A DNA stretch of 64,000 nucleotides, taken from contig CAINXK010000073.1 of assembly GCA_903854805.1 (NCBI GenBank), positions 1 to 64,000 of the forward strand. Reading direction: 5' to 3'. How positions within the stretch are numbered: the first letter of the stretch is position 1; each line of letters starts with the position of its first letter. This DNA comes from an uncultured Anaerolineae bacterium (GTDB lineage: Bacteria; Chloroflexota; Anaerolineae; Anaerolineales; Villigracilaceae). The notes beneath the pieces were generated by a model, which saw only the letters and a program-made list of their open reading frames with translations, made no database searches and was not told the DNA's origin. Shown here piece by piece: positions 51,163 through 58,486 of the stretch. The translations under genes were made by a program, and so were the position numbers.

Positions 51163-52344
51163 ATGAAACCTTATCCCCAAATTTTCGTCCTGCTCATCGT
51201 GTTTTCCTTAATTTTGTCCGGATGCAGTGCCTCCGGCGAGGCAGCCACGCCCACCCCCGAGAGCGGGAGGCAAGACTTCGAAGCCGTTATCAGCGCAACC
51301 GGTATTGTCGTCCCTGAGCAATGGGCCGAATTGAGCGCGCGCAGCCAGGCCGTGATGGCCGAGGTACTTGTGACCGAAGGTGAGCGGGTCTCCGCCGGGC
51401 AACTCCTCGTGCGGCTGGATGGTCAGGCAGCGGCGCAAGCAAACCTGAGCGCGGCACAGTACGAACTGATCAGTGCCCAACAGGCGCTGGAGACCCTGAA
51501 GGAAAATGCCGCCACGGCAAGGGCTCGCGCGCAGCAGGCCGTGGCGAATGCCCAGCAGGCTATGCAAGATGCGCAGGATGACGCGGACAGCCTGTATTAT
51601 CCGCGTGCCTCGGAGACGCGGATCAAAAATACACAAGCCGAAATCGATTTGGCCAAAAAAGCGCTCACCAGGGCCCAGGACTCATGGAGGCAGGTGGCCA
51701 GGCTCGAGGATGGCAATGAGAAAAAAGCGCAGGCGCTGGCCGTGATGACCGATGCTCAACTCTATCTGAATGAACTGATTGCCAAATACAACTGGTATGT
51801 GGGCAACCCAACCGACATCGACGCCGCTAAATACCGCGCCGCACTGGCAGTTGCCCAAGCGGACCTGGCCCGCTCCCAGGCAGAGTATGATCGGTGCAAG
51901 GATGGTCCGGATACGAACCTGCTTGCCCAGGGCGAGGCGCGCCTCGCCCTGGCGAAAGCCCAGGTGCTGGCCGCCGAGGAAGCCGTGGCCAACCTCGAAC
52001 TGCGCGCTCCGTTTGAGGGCGTGATCTGCAATCTGGATGTGCGCGTGGGCGAATGGGTTACTCCGGGCATCCCCATCCTTCAGTTGGGCGACCTGGACAA
52101 CCTGCGCGTAGAAACCACCGATCTGAGTGAAATTGACGCCGCCCGTCTCCATCCGCAAGATGTGGCTCTCGTCACCTTCGACGCCCTGCCAAATGTCACG
52201 ATTCCGGGCACCGTTCTGCGGGTGGCGAGTAAATCTGCCGCAGGCTCCGGGGTGAACTACACCGCTGTTATTGTGCTCGATACTATCCCCGCTGGCCTGC
52301 TTTGGGGTATGACCGCTTTCGCAGATATCGAGGTGAGCGAATGA
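51163..52344 (+). CDS. MacA/HlyD-type adaptor lipoprotein
   Basis: A 393-residue periplasmic-adaptor-like protein. The lipoprotein signal ends L-I-L-S-G-C. It is followed by a barrel-sandwich half with V-T-E-G-E-R-V-S-A-G-Q-L-L-V, a very long alpha-hairpin coiled coil (about residues 95-270, rich in A, Q, R) and the second half (L-R-A-P-F-E-G-V-I). The ATG at 51163 has GGAGG 5 bases upstream. Such adaptors stretch from an ABC permease outwards. In a cell without outer membrane the hairpin would reach into or across the wall. It lies 16 bases after the permease gene. Confidence 0.88.
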   Translation: MKPYPQIFVLLIVFSLILSGCSASGEAATPTPESGRQDFEAVISATGIVVPEQWAELSARSQAVMAEVLVTEGERVSAGQLLVRLDGQAAAQANLSAAQYELISAQQALETLKENAATARARAQQAVANAQQAMQDAQDDADSLYYPRASETRIKNTQAEIDLAKKALTRAQDSWRQVARLEDGNEKKAQALAVMTDAQLYLNELIAKYNWYVGNPTDIDAAKYRAALAVAQADLARSQAEYDRCKDGPDTNLLAQGEARLALAKAQVLAAEEAVANLELRAPFEGVICNLDVRVGEWVTPGIPILQLGDLDNLRVETTDLSEIDAARLHPQDVALVTFDALPNVTIPGTVLRVASKSAAGSGVNYTAVIVLDTIPAGLLWGMTAFADIEVSE

Positions 52345-53174
52345 GCGCCAACCTGATGATCGAAACGCATGACCTGACTCGCATCTATGGCGACGCCGAA
52401 GAGATCCGCGCCTTGGATGGGGTCACCATGTCGGTCGAAGCCGGGGAATTCCTGGCTGTGATGGGCCCCAGCGGCAGCGGCAAAAGCACCCTGCTGAATG
52501 TTTTGGGCACGCTCGATGCCCCCACCAGCGGCAAAGTCTTGGTCAACGGGCAGGATTTGTCCACCCTGCGCGATGTGGATCGATTCCGCGCTAAGACGGT
52601 CGGTTTCATGTTCCAACTGCACAACCTCCTGCCCACCCTGACCGCCCGTGAAAATGTGGAAATCCCGATGATGGGTTTCCTGGGCGCTGGTTCGCGCCGC
52701 AAACGCGCCGAGGAGTTTTTGGCGCTGGTCGGGCTGGCCGACCGCCAGAATCACCTGCCCGGACAGCTTTCAGGCGGGCAGCGTCAGCGGGTGGCCGTGG
52801 CCCGCGCCCTGGCCAATCAGCCTCCGCTCGTGCTGGCAGACGAGCCTACCGGCAGCCTGGATACCACCGCCGGGCAGGACTTGATGCGCCTGCTCAAAGC
52901 GTTGAACCAATCACAAGGGGTCACGTTCATCATCGTGACCCATGACCCATCCGTGGCCCGCCAGACCCAACGCGTGCTGGTCATGGCGGATGGCAAGATC
53001 GTGCGCGAAGACCGCATTGGCTCGCCGCTGGAAGAAGACCTGAAAATGTGGCGGCATTCTGACCTGGGACAGCAGATCGTAGCTGGCAACCCGGTAGAGT
53101 TACAGGCCCTGGGCATCTCTGACCATCAAGTCAGGGATGTGAAAGCTGTTTTGGAGCTGGCCAATGGACAATAA
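52341..53174 (+). CDS. ABC transporter ATP-binding protein, MacB/LolD type
   Basis: A 277-residue ATPase. Walker A is G-P-S-G-S-G-K-S-T, the Q-loop is in M-F-Q-L-H-N-L-L-P-T, the signature is L-S-G-G-Q-R-Q-R-V-A and Walker B is L-V-L-A-D-E-P-T-G-S-L-D. These are the features of the MacB/LolD/FtsE group. A C-terminal extension of about 40 residues follows the ATPase core. The ATG at 52341 overlaps the adaptor stop (ATGA), so the frame's earlier start at 52302 is rejected. It powers the fused permease, for export or mechanotransmission of an unknown substrate. Confidence 0.92.
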   Translation: MSANLMIETHDLTRIYGDAEEIRALDGVTMSVEAGEFLAVMGPSGSGKSTLLNVLGTLDAPTSGKVLVNGQDLSTLRDVDRFRAKTVGFMFQLHNLLPTLTARENVEIPMMGFLGAGSRRKRAEEFLALVGLADRQNHLPGQLSGGQRQRVAVARALANQPPLVLADEPTGSLDTTAGQDLMRLLKALNQSQGVTFIIVTHDPSVARQTQRVLVMADGKIVREDRIGSPLEEDLKMWRHSDLGQQIVAGNPVELQALGISDHQVRDVKAVLELANGQ

Positions 53175-53869
53175 AAAGGCGAAAGCCTTTCCTCCCTCGC
53201 AATGGATACGTTTGATCATCGTCTATCTCTTTATTCCAGCCGTTCTCATAATCTGCGCTTGGGATTTGGGTTGGTGGCAGGCCTGGGTTTTTGGCCTGTT
53301 GGTCTTTGTCGCTGGCATCGGTGGGCGAGTCTGGTCAGAACAGCGGCATCCTGGCCTGATGGCGGAACGCGTCAGGTTTGAAAAAGCCCCCGGTGTAAAG
53401 AACCTGGGATAAAATCCTCGCCCCGCTGATGGCGCTGAGCGTCGGCTTCCATCTGGTCATGGTGGCCGGGTTCGATCACCGCTTGGGTTGGTCCCCCGTG
53501 TTCCCCCTCTGGCTCAACCTCCTCGGCTTTATCTTGATCGCAACTGGATACTCACTGGCCGTGTGGGCTCTGGTCGGGAATCGCTTTTTCTATGGCGTAG
53601 TGCGAATCCAAGCCGAGCGCGGGCATGTGGTTTGTGAAAGCGGCCCCTACCGGTTTATCCGGCACCCCGGCTACGCTGGACATCTTCTGCCGCTTTTGGG
53701 CATTGTGCTGGCCTTAAGCTCCGTGTGGACACTGATTCCAGCGGTAGTGGCGCTGGTTATCGCCATCCTCAGAACCGCGCTGGAAGACCAAATCCTACAG
53801 GAAGAATTGCCTGGCTATCGCGACTATGCACTGCGCGTGCGCTACCGGTTATTTTCGGGGATTTACTAA
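53164..53869 (+). pseudogene. isoprenylcysteine carboxyl methyltransferase-family protein, frameshifted
   Basis: Two frames make one ICMT/PEMT-like membrane methyltransferase of about 234 residues. The first 82 residues (membrane segments, then G-R-V-W-S-E-Q-R-H-P-G-L-M-A-E-R) end at TAA 53410. The continuation, read one base on, gives W-D-K-I-L-A-P-L-M-A-L-S and the SAM-binding end G-P-Y-R-F-I-R-H-P-G-Y-A-G plus Y-R-D-Y-A. One extra C at about 53403-53404 explains it (A-A-C-C-T-G-G for A-A-C-T-G-G). No slippery signal is seen. It overlaps the ATPase gene by 11 bases and is the last gene of the segment. Confidence 0.8.
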
Positions 53870-53907
53870 ATAAAACAAACCCCGCTCATTTCTTTGAACG
53901 GGGTTTG
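53865..53907 (-). terminator. terminator downstream of tRNA-Glu
   Basis: Minus strand CAAACCCCG (53907-53899) pairs with CGGGGTTTG (53884-53876) and is followed by TTTTATTT. It ends the tRNA-Glu transcript and, from the other side, could end the ABC operon. Confidence 0.75.
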
Positions 53908-53951
53908 CGGAAGACGGGTATTTCAAAAGAAATACTGTGTCTATAAATAGG

Positions 53952-54024
53952 TGCCCCCACAGGAATTCGAATCCTGGTCATAACCTTGAAAGGGTTGCGT
54001 CCTAGTCCACTAGACGATGGGGGC
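53952..54024 (-). tRNA. tRNA-Glu (anticodon TTC)
   Basis: On the minus strand GCCCCCA (from 54024) pairs with TGGGGGC, with discriminator A at 53952. The D-arm is TCTAGTGGACTAGGA, the anticodon arm AACC-CTTTCAA-GGTT reads TTC, and the T-arm is CAGGATTCGAATTCCTG. CCA is not encoded. Its 3' end carries the direct repeat shared with 48599. Confidence 0.93.
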
Positions 54025-54065
54025 AAAGTCCGCAATATTTGCGGGGCATTACTTGAGCGGGCAGG

Positions 54066-54094
54066 ATTTTATCATCACCCTTCACTCTGGTCAA
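54066..54094 (-). promoter_or_regulatory. promoter of tRNA-Glu
   Basis: Minus strand TTGACC (54094-54089), exactly 17 bases, TAAAAT (54071-54066), about 42 bases before the mature 5' end. Confidence 0.65.
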
Positions 54095-54214
54095 GCATTT
54101 TATGGGGTCAGTTTTACCATTTTCCCAAAATTGCGGCCAAACAAACACCACGGTGCAAAGCTTACCAGATAAAAAAACCTATCCTGAAACATTTGAGGGA
54201 TTGAATTGGTGAAA

Positions 54215-54757
54215 TTAATCTTCAATTTTCTGATTAGTCAACGCCAGTATATCCACCTGTCGTCGATTAAATAAAATTGCCGGGCTTTCAGCCTTTAGTG
54301 CTGGGATAAGGATTGCGCTGAGAGAGGCTGAGTAGACGGGTAGAAAATCACGACTGCCTTCCACCATGAAAGTCGAAAAATCTAGACGCCCAGCCCATTC
54401 CAAGATTCCATCTAATTCATACACCGAAGATGTGATATTTACGGGATACTCAGTCAACCGTGCATAACCACCTCGCGCAATAGCCTGAGGCCCGAGATCC
54501 TCCCGCCGTGATAGCGCAACTGCAAATATCTGCGATTTAACCAGGCGGATAACTTCATAATGGCTCACCAACTTCGAAGGCATGTGCAAACGCGCCAGAC
54601 GCGCATCCAGAATCTCCATGTAGGAATGGGTAGAATCGTTTAACAAGCCCACTATCCCAGAATTGGGAACCATGGCTTTGCCCACAATTCGATAACTCGA
54701 TGTGTAAAAATCTGCAGAAAGTATCCTGTGCGTTACAGATGGGGCGTCGAGAGCCAT
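54215..54757 (-). CDS. hypothetical protein, last gene of the lepB operon
   Basis: A 180-residue soluble protein I do not recognise. It has no signal peptide or membrane segment. The sequence suggests alternating strands and helices (S-S-Y-R-I-V-G-K-A-M-V-P near residue 20; A-R-G-G-Y-A-R-L-T-E-Y-P-V-N-I later). It starts 3 bases after the stop of the zinc-finger gene and so belongs to the four-gene unit lepB-deoC-YgiT-like. The tight link to a YgiT-type finger could mean a functional pair, but it does not resemble a known toxin. Confidence 0.65.
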   Translation of the reverse strand: MALDAPSVTHRILSADFYTSSYRIVGKAMVPNSGIVGLLNDSTHSYMEILDARLARLHMPSKLVSHYEVIRLVKSQIFAVALSRREDLGPQAIARGGYARLTEYPVNITSSVYELDGILEWAGRLDFSTFMVEGSRDFLPVYSASLSAILIPALKAESPAILFNRRQVDILALTNQKIED

Positions 54758-54760
54758 GTT

Positions 54761-55054
54761 TTACTCCGTAGAGCTGGGACGATTTTGACCACGTTTTGCA
54801 AGTGGTAATCGCCGGCTTGGTCGGCTCGTAATGGTCGTCTGCCCGGCATTTGGGCTAAGAAGGGTTGTCAACCAGTTAACTGCACGTTCATCATATTCGC
54901 GTTTCCCGCAAACATCACAAACCCAAGCCGGAAAATTTGGCACAGTCACCAGCTCTTCATCCAACCAGGTGAAGTATGTTATGAACCGCAGGCGCATCAT
55001 GCCCGCCTGGCATTCATTGCACGAAAATGTGGAAGAATCATGGGATTGGGTCAT
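54761..55054 (-). CDS. YgiT-type zinc finger protein
   Basis: A 97-residue protein with zinc-finger cysteines C-N-E-C (about 12-15) and C-D-V-C-G-K-R-E-Y-D (about 46-55), the YgiT/MqsA N-terminal pattern, followed by a basic tail rich in R, S and P. There is no helix-turn-helix. The ATG overlaps the deoC stop (ATGA). Unlike the 13-kb YgiT copy it has no DUF4258 partner; the neighbour is the unknown 180-residue protein. Confidence 0.75.
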   Translation of the reverse strand: MTQSHDSSTFSCNECQAGMMRLRFITYFTWLDEELVTVPNFPAWVCDVCGKREYDERAVNWLTTLLSPNAGQTTITSRPSRRLPLAKRGQNRPSSTE

Positions 55055-55800
55055 ATCGCTCCGGTTTCCTTCAGAATCGAAATACCGGCACTGGCGCCCA
55101 GACGATTGGCACCAGCAGCAATCATCCGCAAAGCATCCTGCAACGTTCGAATACCACCAGCTGCTTTTACACCCATATCCGCACCCACCAGTCGCCTCAT
55201 CAATTCAACATCATCCGCAGTGGCGCCACCAGATCCGAAACCAGTGGATGTCTTAACAAAATCTACCCCAGCTGCCTTACATAACAGGCAAGCGATAATT
55301 TTTTCTCGCAAATCGAGGTAACACATTTCCAAAATAACTTTTACATGCGCACTGCCCGCAGCAGCCTCAACCACACTCTGCACATCACTCAAAACCAGGG
55401 AATAATTCCCGCTTTTCATAGCACCGAGATTGATGACGGTATCAATCTCAATGGCACCCGCTGCGATCACTTGCCGGGTCTCAAGTGCCTTCACAGCGGG
55501 AAAGGTGGCACCCAAAGGAAAACCAACCACCGAACAGACAGCCACTCCAGATTCGCTCAATAATTCTGATGCTAAATGCACGAAGGCAGGATTAACACAG
55601 ACAGTTGCAAAGCGATACTGCCGGGCTTCATCACAATGTTTTTTTACCTGGAGCTCGGTAGCATCAGGTTTCAAAATGGTGTGATCGATCCAGCTTGCCA
55701 GCTCAACGCCAATCGGAGCTCGGAAAGGTGGCAACGCGGGCGGCAATTCTTGAAGATACTCATCCGCCAGGGAAAGGATATTATCCAGATTTACGCTCAT
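55051..55800 (-). CDS. deoC: deoxyribose-phosphate aldolase
   Basis: A 249-residue class I aldolase (2-deoxyribose 5-phosphate to acetaldehyde and glyceraldehyde 3-phosphate). The Schiff-base lysine is K183 in DFVKTSTGF, with the second lysine K212 in G-V-K-A-A-G-G-I-R-T and aspartate D120 in I-D-T-V-I-N. It begins with I-D-H-T-I-L-K-P-D-A-T (residues 38-48), normal for the family, after a 30-residue extension. Start and stop each overlap the neighbours by 4 bases. It is odd to find it between signal peptidase and a zinc-finger gene. Confidence 0.94.
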   Translation of the reverse strand: MSVNLDNILSLADEYLQELPPALPPFRAPIGVELASWIDHTILKPDATELQVKKHCDEARQYRFATVCVNPAFVHLASELLSESGVAVCSVVGFPLGATFPAVKALETRQVIAAGAIEIDTVINLGAMKSGNYSLVLSDVQSVVEAAAGSAHVKVILEMCYLDLREKIIACLLCKAAGVDFVKTSTGFGSGGATADDVELMRRLVGADMGVKAAGGIRTLQDALRMIAAGANRLGASAGISILKETGAI

Positions 55801-56411
55801 TGAACTACTTTCGCGAAATCATAATGATCAATTAGTTTCCACTCAGGAAATGGCCAATATATAAATATAGCCTTGCCCACAATTTCTTTTTCTGGCAACA
55901 TACCCCAGGAGTGAGAATCGGAAGAATCATTACGGTTATCGCCCAAAACAAATAAATCGCCATCCGGTACCACCCACTGACCAGAGTATAGGGGCGCCGC
56001 GGCGATATATGGCTCAGCCAACGGTTGGCCATTCACAGACACCACTCCCCTGGCTACAGTAATTTGGTCGCCAGAAAGACCAATTACTCGTTTGATCAAA
56101 TCCTGGCTGGCAGGGTCAAGTGGAAAATGAAAGACTATGATATCTCCGCGTTGAGGGATGCCCAAGCGGTATGCCAGGCGATTAACCAACACAAATTCGC
56201 CATCCTGCAAGGTTGGATTCATAGAGAAACCATCTACACGAACACGAGCCGAGAGGGCGTTGATCGCCAAAAACAAGACCGCAGATAGAAGCAGAGTCTC
56301 TAGCACATCTAAAAAGAAGCGCCCTAAACCCGGAGATGCCGTTTCAGTAGTTTCGGCGATATCTCCTGTTTCGGGTGCGCCAGTAGTATTTTCAAAAATA
56401 GGTTCTTCCAA
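55797..56411 (-). CDS. lepB: signal peptidase I
   Basis: A 204-residue signal peptidase I that cleaves Sec/Tat signal peptides. There is a cytosolic tail rich in E and T, one membrane segment (about 33-53), the catalytic serine S63 in GFSMNPTL, the lysine K107 in L-I-K-R-V-I-G-L-S-G-D, and box E G-D-N-R-N-D-S-S-D-S-H-S-W-G. The start is TTG at 56411 with GGAGG 4-5 bases upstream. A TATAAT at 56437-56432 is its probable -10 box. First gene of the four-gene operon. Confidence 0.93.
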   Translation of the reverse strand: MEEPIFENTTGAPETGDIAETTETASPGLGRFFLDVLETLLLSAVLFLAINALSARVRVDGFSMNPTLQDGEFVLVNRLAYRLGIPQRGDIIVFHFPLDPASQDLIKRVIGLSGDQITVARGVVSVNGQPLAEPYIAAAPLYSGQWVVPDGDLFVLGDNRNDSSDSHSWGMLPEKEIVGKAIFIYWPFPEWKLIDHYDFAKVVQ

Positions 56412-56449
56412 AATGCCTCCAAATTATGATAATTATACCATTCGAACGA

Positions 56450-57181
56450 TTACACCACACCCCAAGCATAAAACGTTGGTATATATAACACACGTTCACC
56501 CCGTTCCCGGGCCAACCTGTCCATGGCTTCCAAATTACGAATATCTTGCAATGGAACCCGGCCCGATAAATCATCAATCAGCACCTGCCATTCCATTTCG
56601 TGCCCCCCCAACAGAATATCATTGCGCCATTCACCACCGATGATGCCGGTCTCCACCTGTTTCAGTCCAGCCTGATTGAAGGTGCCGGCCAGCTTGCGAC
56701 CCATCACAGGATCAGCGCCCTGGTTTTGAAGAGATTCCCGCTGCCAACGCCCCAACTCCGCTAACTCCGCCGGATAATCAATCCGGCCACCGTAATCCGG
56801 CTCAGCCAAAGCCAAGACAATGCCACCTTTACGTGTTACTCTGCTCATCTCCGCAACGACGCGTAAAGGGTCTTCAGTCCACAGAAGCACAAAGTGACAA
56901 AAAACAACATCAAATGCCGCTGCCACAAATGGCAAATCAGCGCCATCTCCGCATGTGAACTGAATATCCGGTGCATTCTGCGCGGCTTGTTTAAGGGCGA
57001 GTCGGTTAATATCCAGGCCATGAACACCGCTCTTCAAAGGAAAATTATTGAGAACAGCCCCGGTTCCACAACCAAGCTCCAGCACTTTTTTAGAAAATCC
57101 CAGCCCAATTTTATTAAATAGATACGCACGCAGTTGCGCCGTCCATTGAGCCTGTTCAAGGTATCGGGCATGCCAATCCAT
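56450..57181 (-). CDS. class I SAM-dependent methyltransferase
   Basis: A 243-residue methyltransferase with motif I V-L-E-L-G-C-G-T-G-A-V-L (about 35-46), motif II around V-H-G-L-D-I, and D-V-V-F-C-H-F-V-L-L followed by the Methyltransf_11 pattern L-R-V-V-A-E-M-S-R-V-T-R-K-G-G. The substrate is unknown. The ATG is 6 bases after TATAAT (57193-57188). AGG occurs within those 6 bases but too close to act as a ribosome-binding site, so a leaderless message is likely. Confidence 0.87.
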   Translation of the reverse strand: MDWHARYLEQAQWTAQLRAYLFNKIGLGFSKKVLELGCGTGAVLNNFPLKSGVHGLDINRLALKQAAQNAPDIQFTCGDGADLPFVAAAFDVVFCHFVLLWTEDPLRVVAEMSRVTRKGGIVLALAEPDYGGRIDYPAELAELGRWQRESLQNQGADPVMGRKLAGTFNQAGLKQVETGIIGGEWRNDILLGGHEMEWQVLIDDLSGRVPLQDIRNLEAMDRLARERGERVLYIPTFYAWGVV

Positions 57182-57187
57182 TACCTG

Positions 57188-57193
57188 ATTATA
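57188..57193 (-). promoter_or_regulatory. -10 box 6 bases before the methyltransferase gene
   Basis: A perfect TATAAT on the minus strand, 6 bases before the ATG at 57181. No convincing -35 hexamer. Confidence 0.5.
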
Positions 57194-57379
57194 AATCCTA
57201 ACCAGGCGATGGAAGTTTGCAAATTATTATCATAAATCGAAAAATGACTGCGATCAGCCAGACCATTAATATCCAAGTCTACTGGCAGGCAACTTTCAAT
57301 CTGGAATATAACTTGCTGTCAAAGTTTTTTATAAACCCCAAAACAGGTATATTCAAATATCAACAGCAAAGAATTGCCA

Positions 57380-57937
57380 TCAACTTTCGTCCCAGTTTAG
57401 TACAAACTCTTTCTGCATAAAAGTCTCTGGGGAATCCGGATGGCGCACTGATTTCGGAACATTACGCCACCAACCGGCCAATTCAAGAAGCGCTAATTGC
57501 CCAGAATATCCATGGCGCACAAGAAAACAGCCCACCACCGTGCCCGTCCGCCCTATACCACCATAGCAATGCACATACACCTTGCGCCCACTGTCCAGCG
57601 CATGATCGATTTCATCAAGGATTTCCTTCATCAAACCAGGATCAGGCAGGCCGAAGTCACCGATAGGAAAATGCGGACATTCCACTTGCATTCCGTAAGA
57701 GCGGGCCTGTTCTTGCAAGAGAATTGCATAGTCAACTACTTCATTCTCTTGAGTTAGATTGATTATTGTTTCAAAACCAACCTCAAGAAATGCATTCAGA
57801 CGTTGACGGGTAATCTCCGGCGCAAAAGCCGCGCAAGGATGCTCGCCTGCCAGTAAACGCCCGGGTACAACCCAATAGGATTCCGGAATTGGGCGTGTCA
57901 GAATCAGATTTTTCGTCTCTATTTTTTTGGTGGGCAC
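57380..57937 (-). CDS. dual-specificity protein phosphatase family
   Basis: A 185-residue cysteine phosphatase. The active-site loop is H-C-Y-G-G-I-G-R-T-G with nucleophile C124 and R130 (CX5R), and the general acid is probably D94 in P-I-G-D-F-G-L. It resembles bacterial DSP/KAP-like enzymes that act on protein or lipid phosphate. The start is GTG at 57937, 10 bases after the PilZ gene, without a ribosome-binding site. A TATAAA ends 9 bases upstream, so it may also have its own leaderless transcript. Confidence 0.86.
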   Translation of the reverse strand: MPTKKIETKNLILTRPIPESYWVVPGRLLAGEHPCAAFAPEITRQRLNAFLEVGFETIINLTQENEVVDYAILLQEQARSYGMQVECPHFPIGDFGLPDPGLMKEILDEIDHALDSGRKVYVHCYGGIGRTGTVVGCFLVRHGYSGQLALLELAGWWRNVPKSVRHPDSPETFMQKEFVLNWDES

Positions 57938-57947
57938 GATTCAAACT

Positions 57948-58331
57948 TTATAAAGCTGACGGGGACGGCGGGTAACCCGGAAACTTTCTGGTAAATTCGT
58001 ATGCTTCCATCATTTCTTCGATGATCCTGCCCTCCTGGGCGTTCACACTCAAAAACTCAAAACCGATATTATAAAAAACTGGATCGACATCTGGGCCACA
58101 ATAGGCAACCCGTCCTTGCAGATCAAGATGGTCTGCGGAAAAAAGTGGTGGATCCGGTAAATCAAAACGCAAATTGAAAATTACATTCTCAGCCAACGGA
58201 TCGTCGCTAATGATCATAATCCCTTGCTGACTGAGATCAGCCAGGTACCCGAGCACACGTCCTGAACTACGGTCAAATACACGTGAATAGATTGCCAGAT
58301 ATTTTCGATCAATTCTCCTACGCTCCTGCAT
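57948..58331 (-). CDS. PilZ domain protein (c-di-GMP receptor type)
   Basis: A 127-residue single PilZ domain: E-R-R-R-I-D-R-K-Y at residues 3-11 (RxxxR motif), then Y-L-A-D-L-S-Q-Q-G-I (the D/NxSxxG motif), and a beta-barrel ending N-I-G-F-E-F-L. Both halves of the c-di-GMP binding signature are present, so binding is likely. AAGGAGG precedes the ATG. Transcribed with the phosphatase gene downstream, which suggests a small signalling unit. Confidence 0.86.
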   Translation of the reverse strand: MQERRRIDRKYLAIYSRVFDRSSGRVLGYLADLSQQGIMIISDDPLAENVIFNLRFDLPDPPLFSADHLDLQGRVAYCGPDVDPVFYNIGFEFLSVNAQEGRIIEEMMEAYEFTRKFPGYPPSPSAL

Positions 58332-58486
58332 GACGGCCTCCTTGTTCCTTATAGTTTATCCACAAATGGTTCAAATTTCAACCTGATTTTATTTTTGGAA
58401 TTTATTAAAACCCGCCAATAACCATGTTTGATGAATTTAGCCCCGGAACGGGTGATTGGTCGAAAAAAGTAGAATATTCCTGTGGA

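Larger units (their letters stand above)
48599..53966. mobile_element. tRNA-Glu-bounded segment (possible genomic island, about 5.35 kb)
   Basis: A 16-base direct repeat of the tRNA-Glu 3' end (GTGCCCCCACAGGAAT at 48599 and 53951) bounds a segment whose genes are visibly richer in G+C than both flanks. The intact tRNA lies at the right end with its 3' end facing inwards, the usual geometry after site-specific integration. No integrase gene is present, so either it has been lost or the repeat arose by tRNA duplication. Confidence 0.55.

Noticed and set aside
53410..53412. Programmed frameshift in the ICMT-family gene
   Set aside because: The shift is +1 with no slippery run, rare codon or Shine-Dalgarno-like stimulator. 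A mutation or sequence error is simpler.
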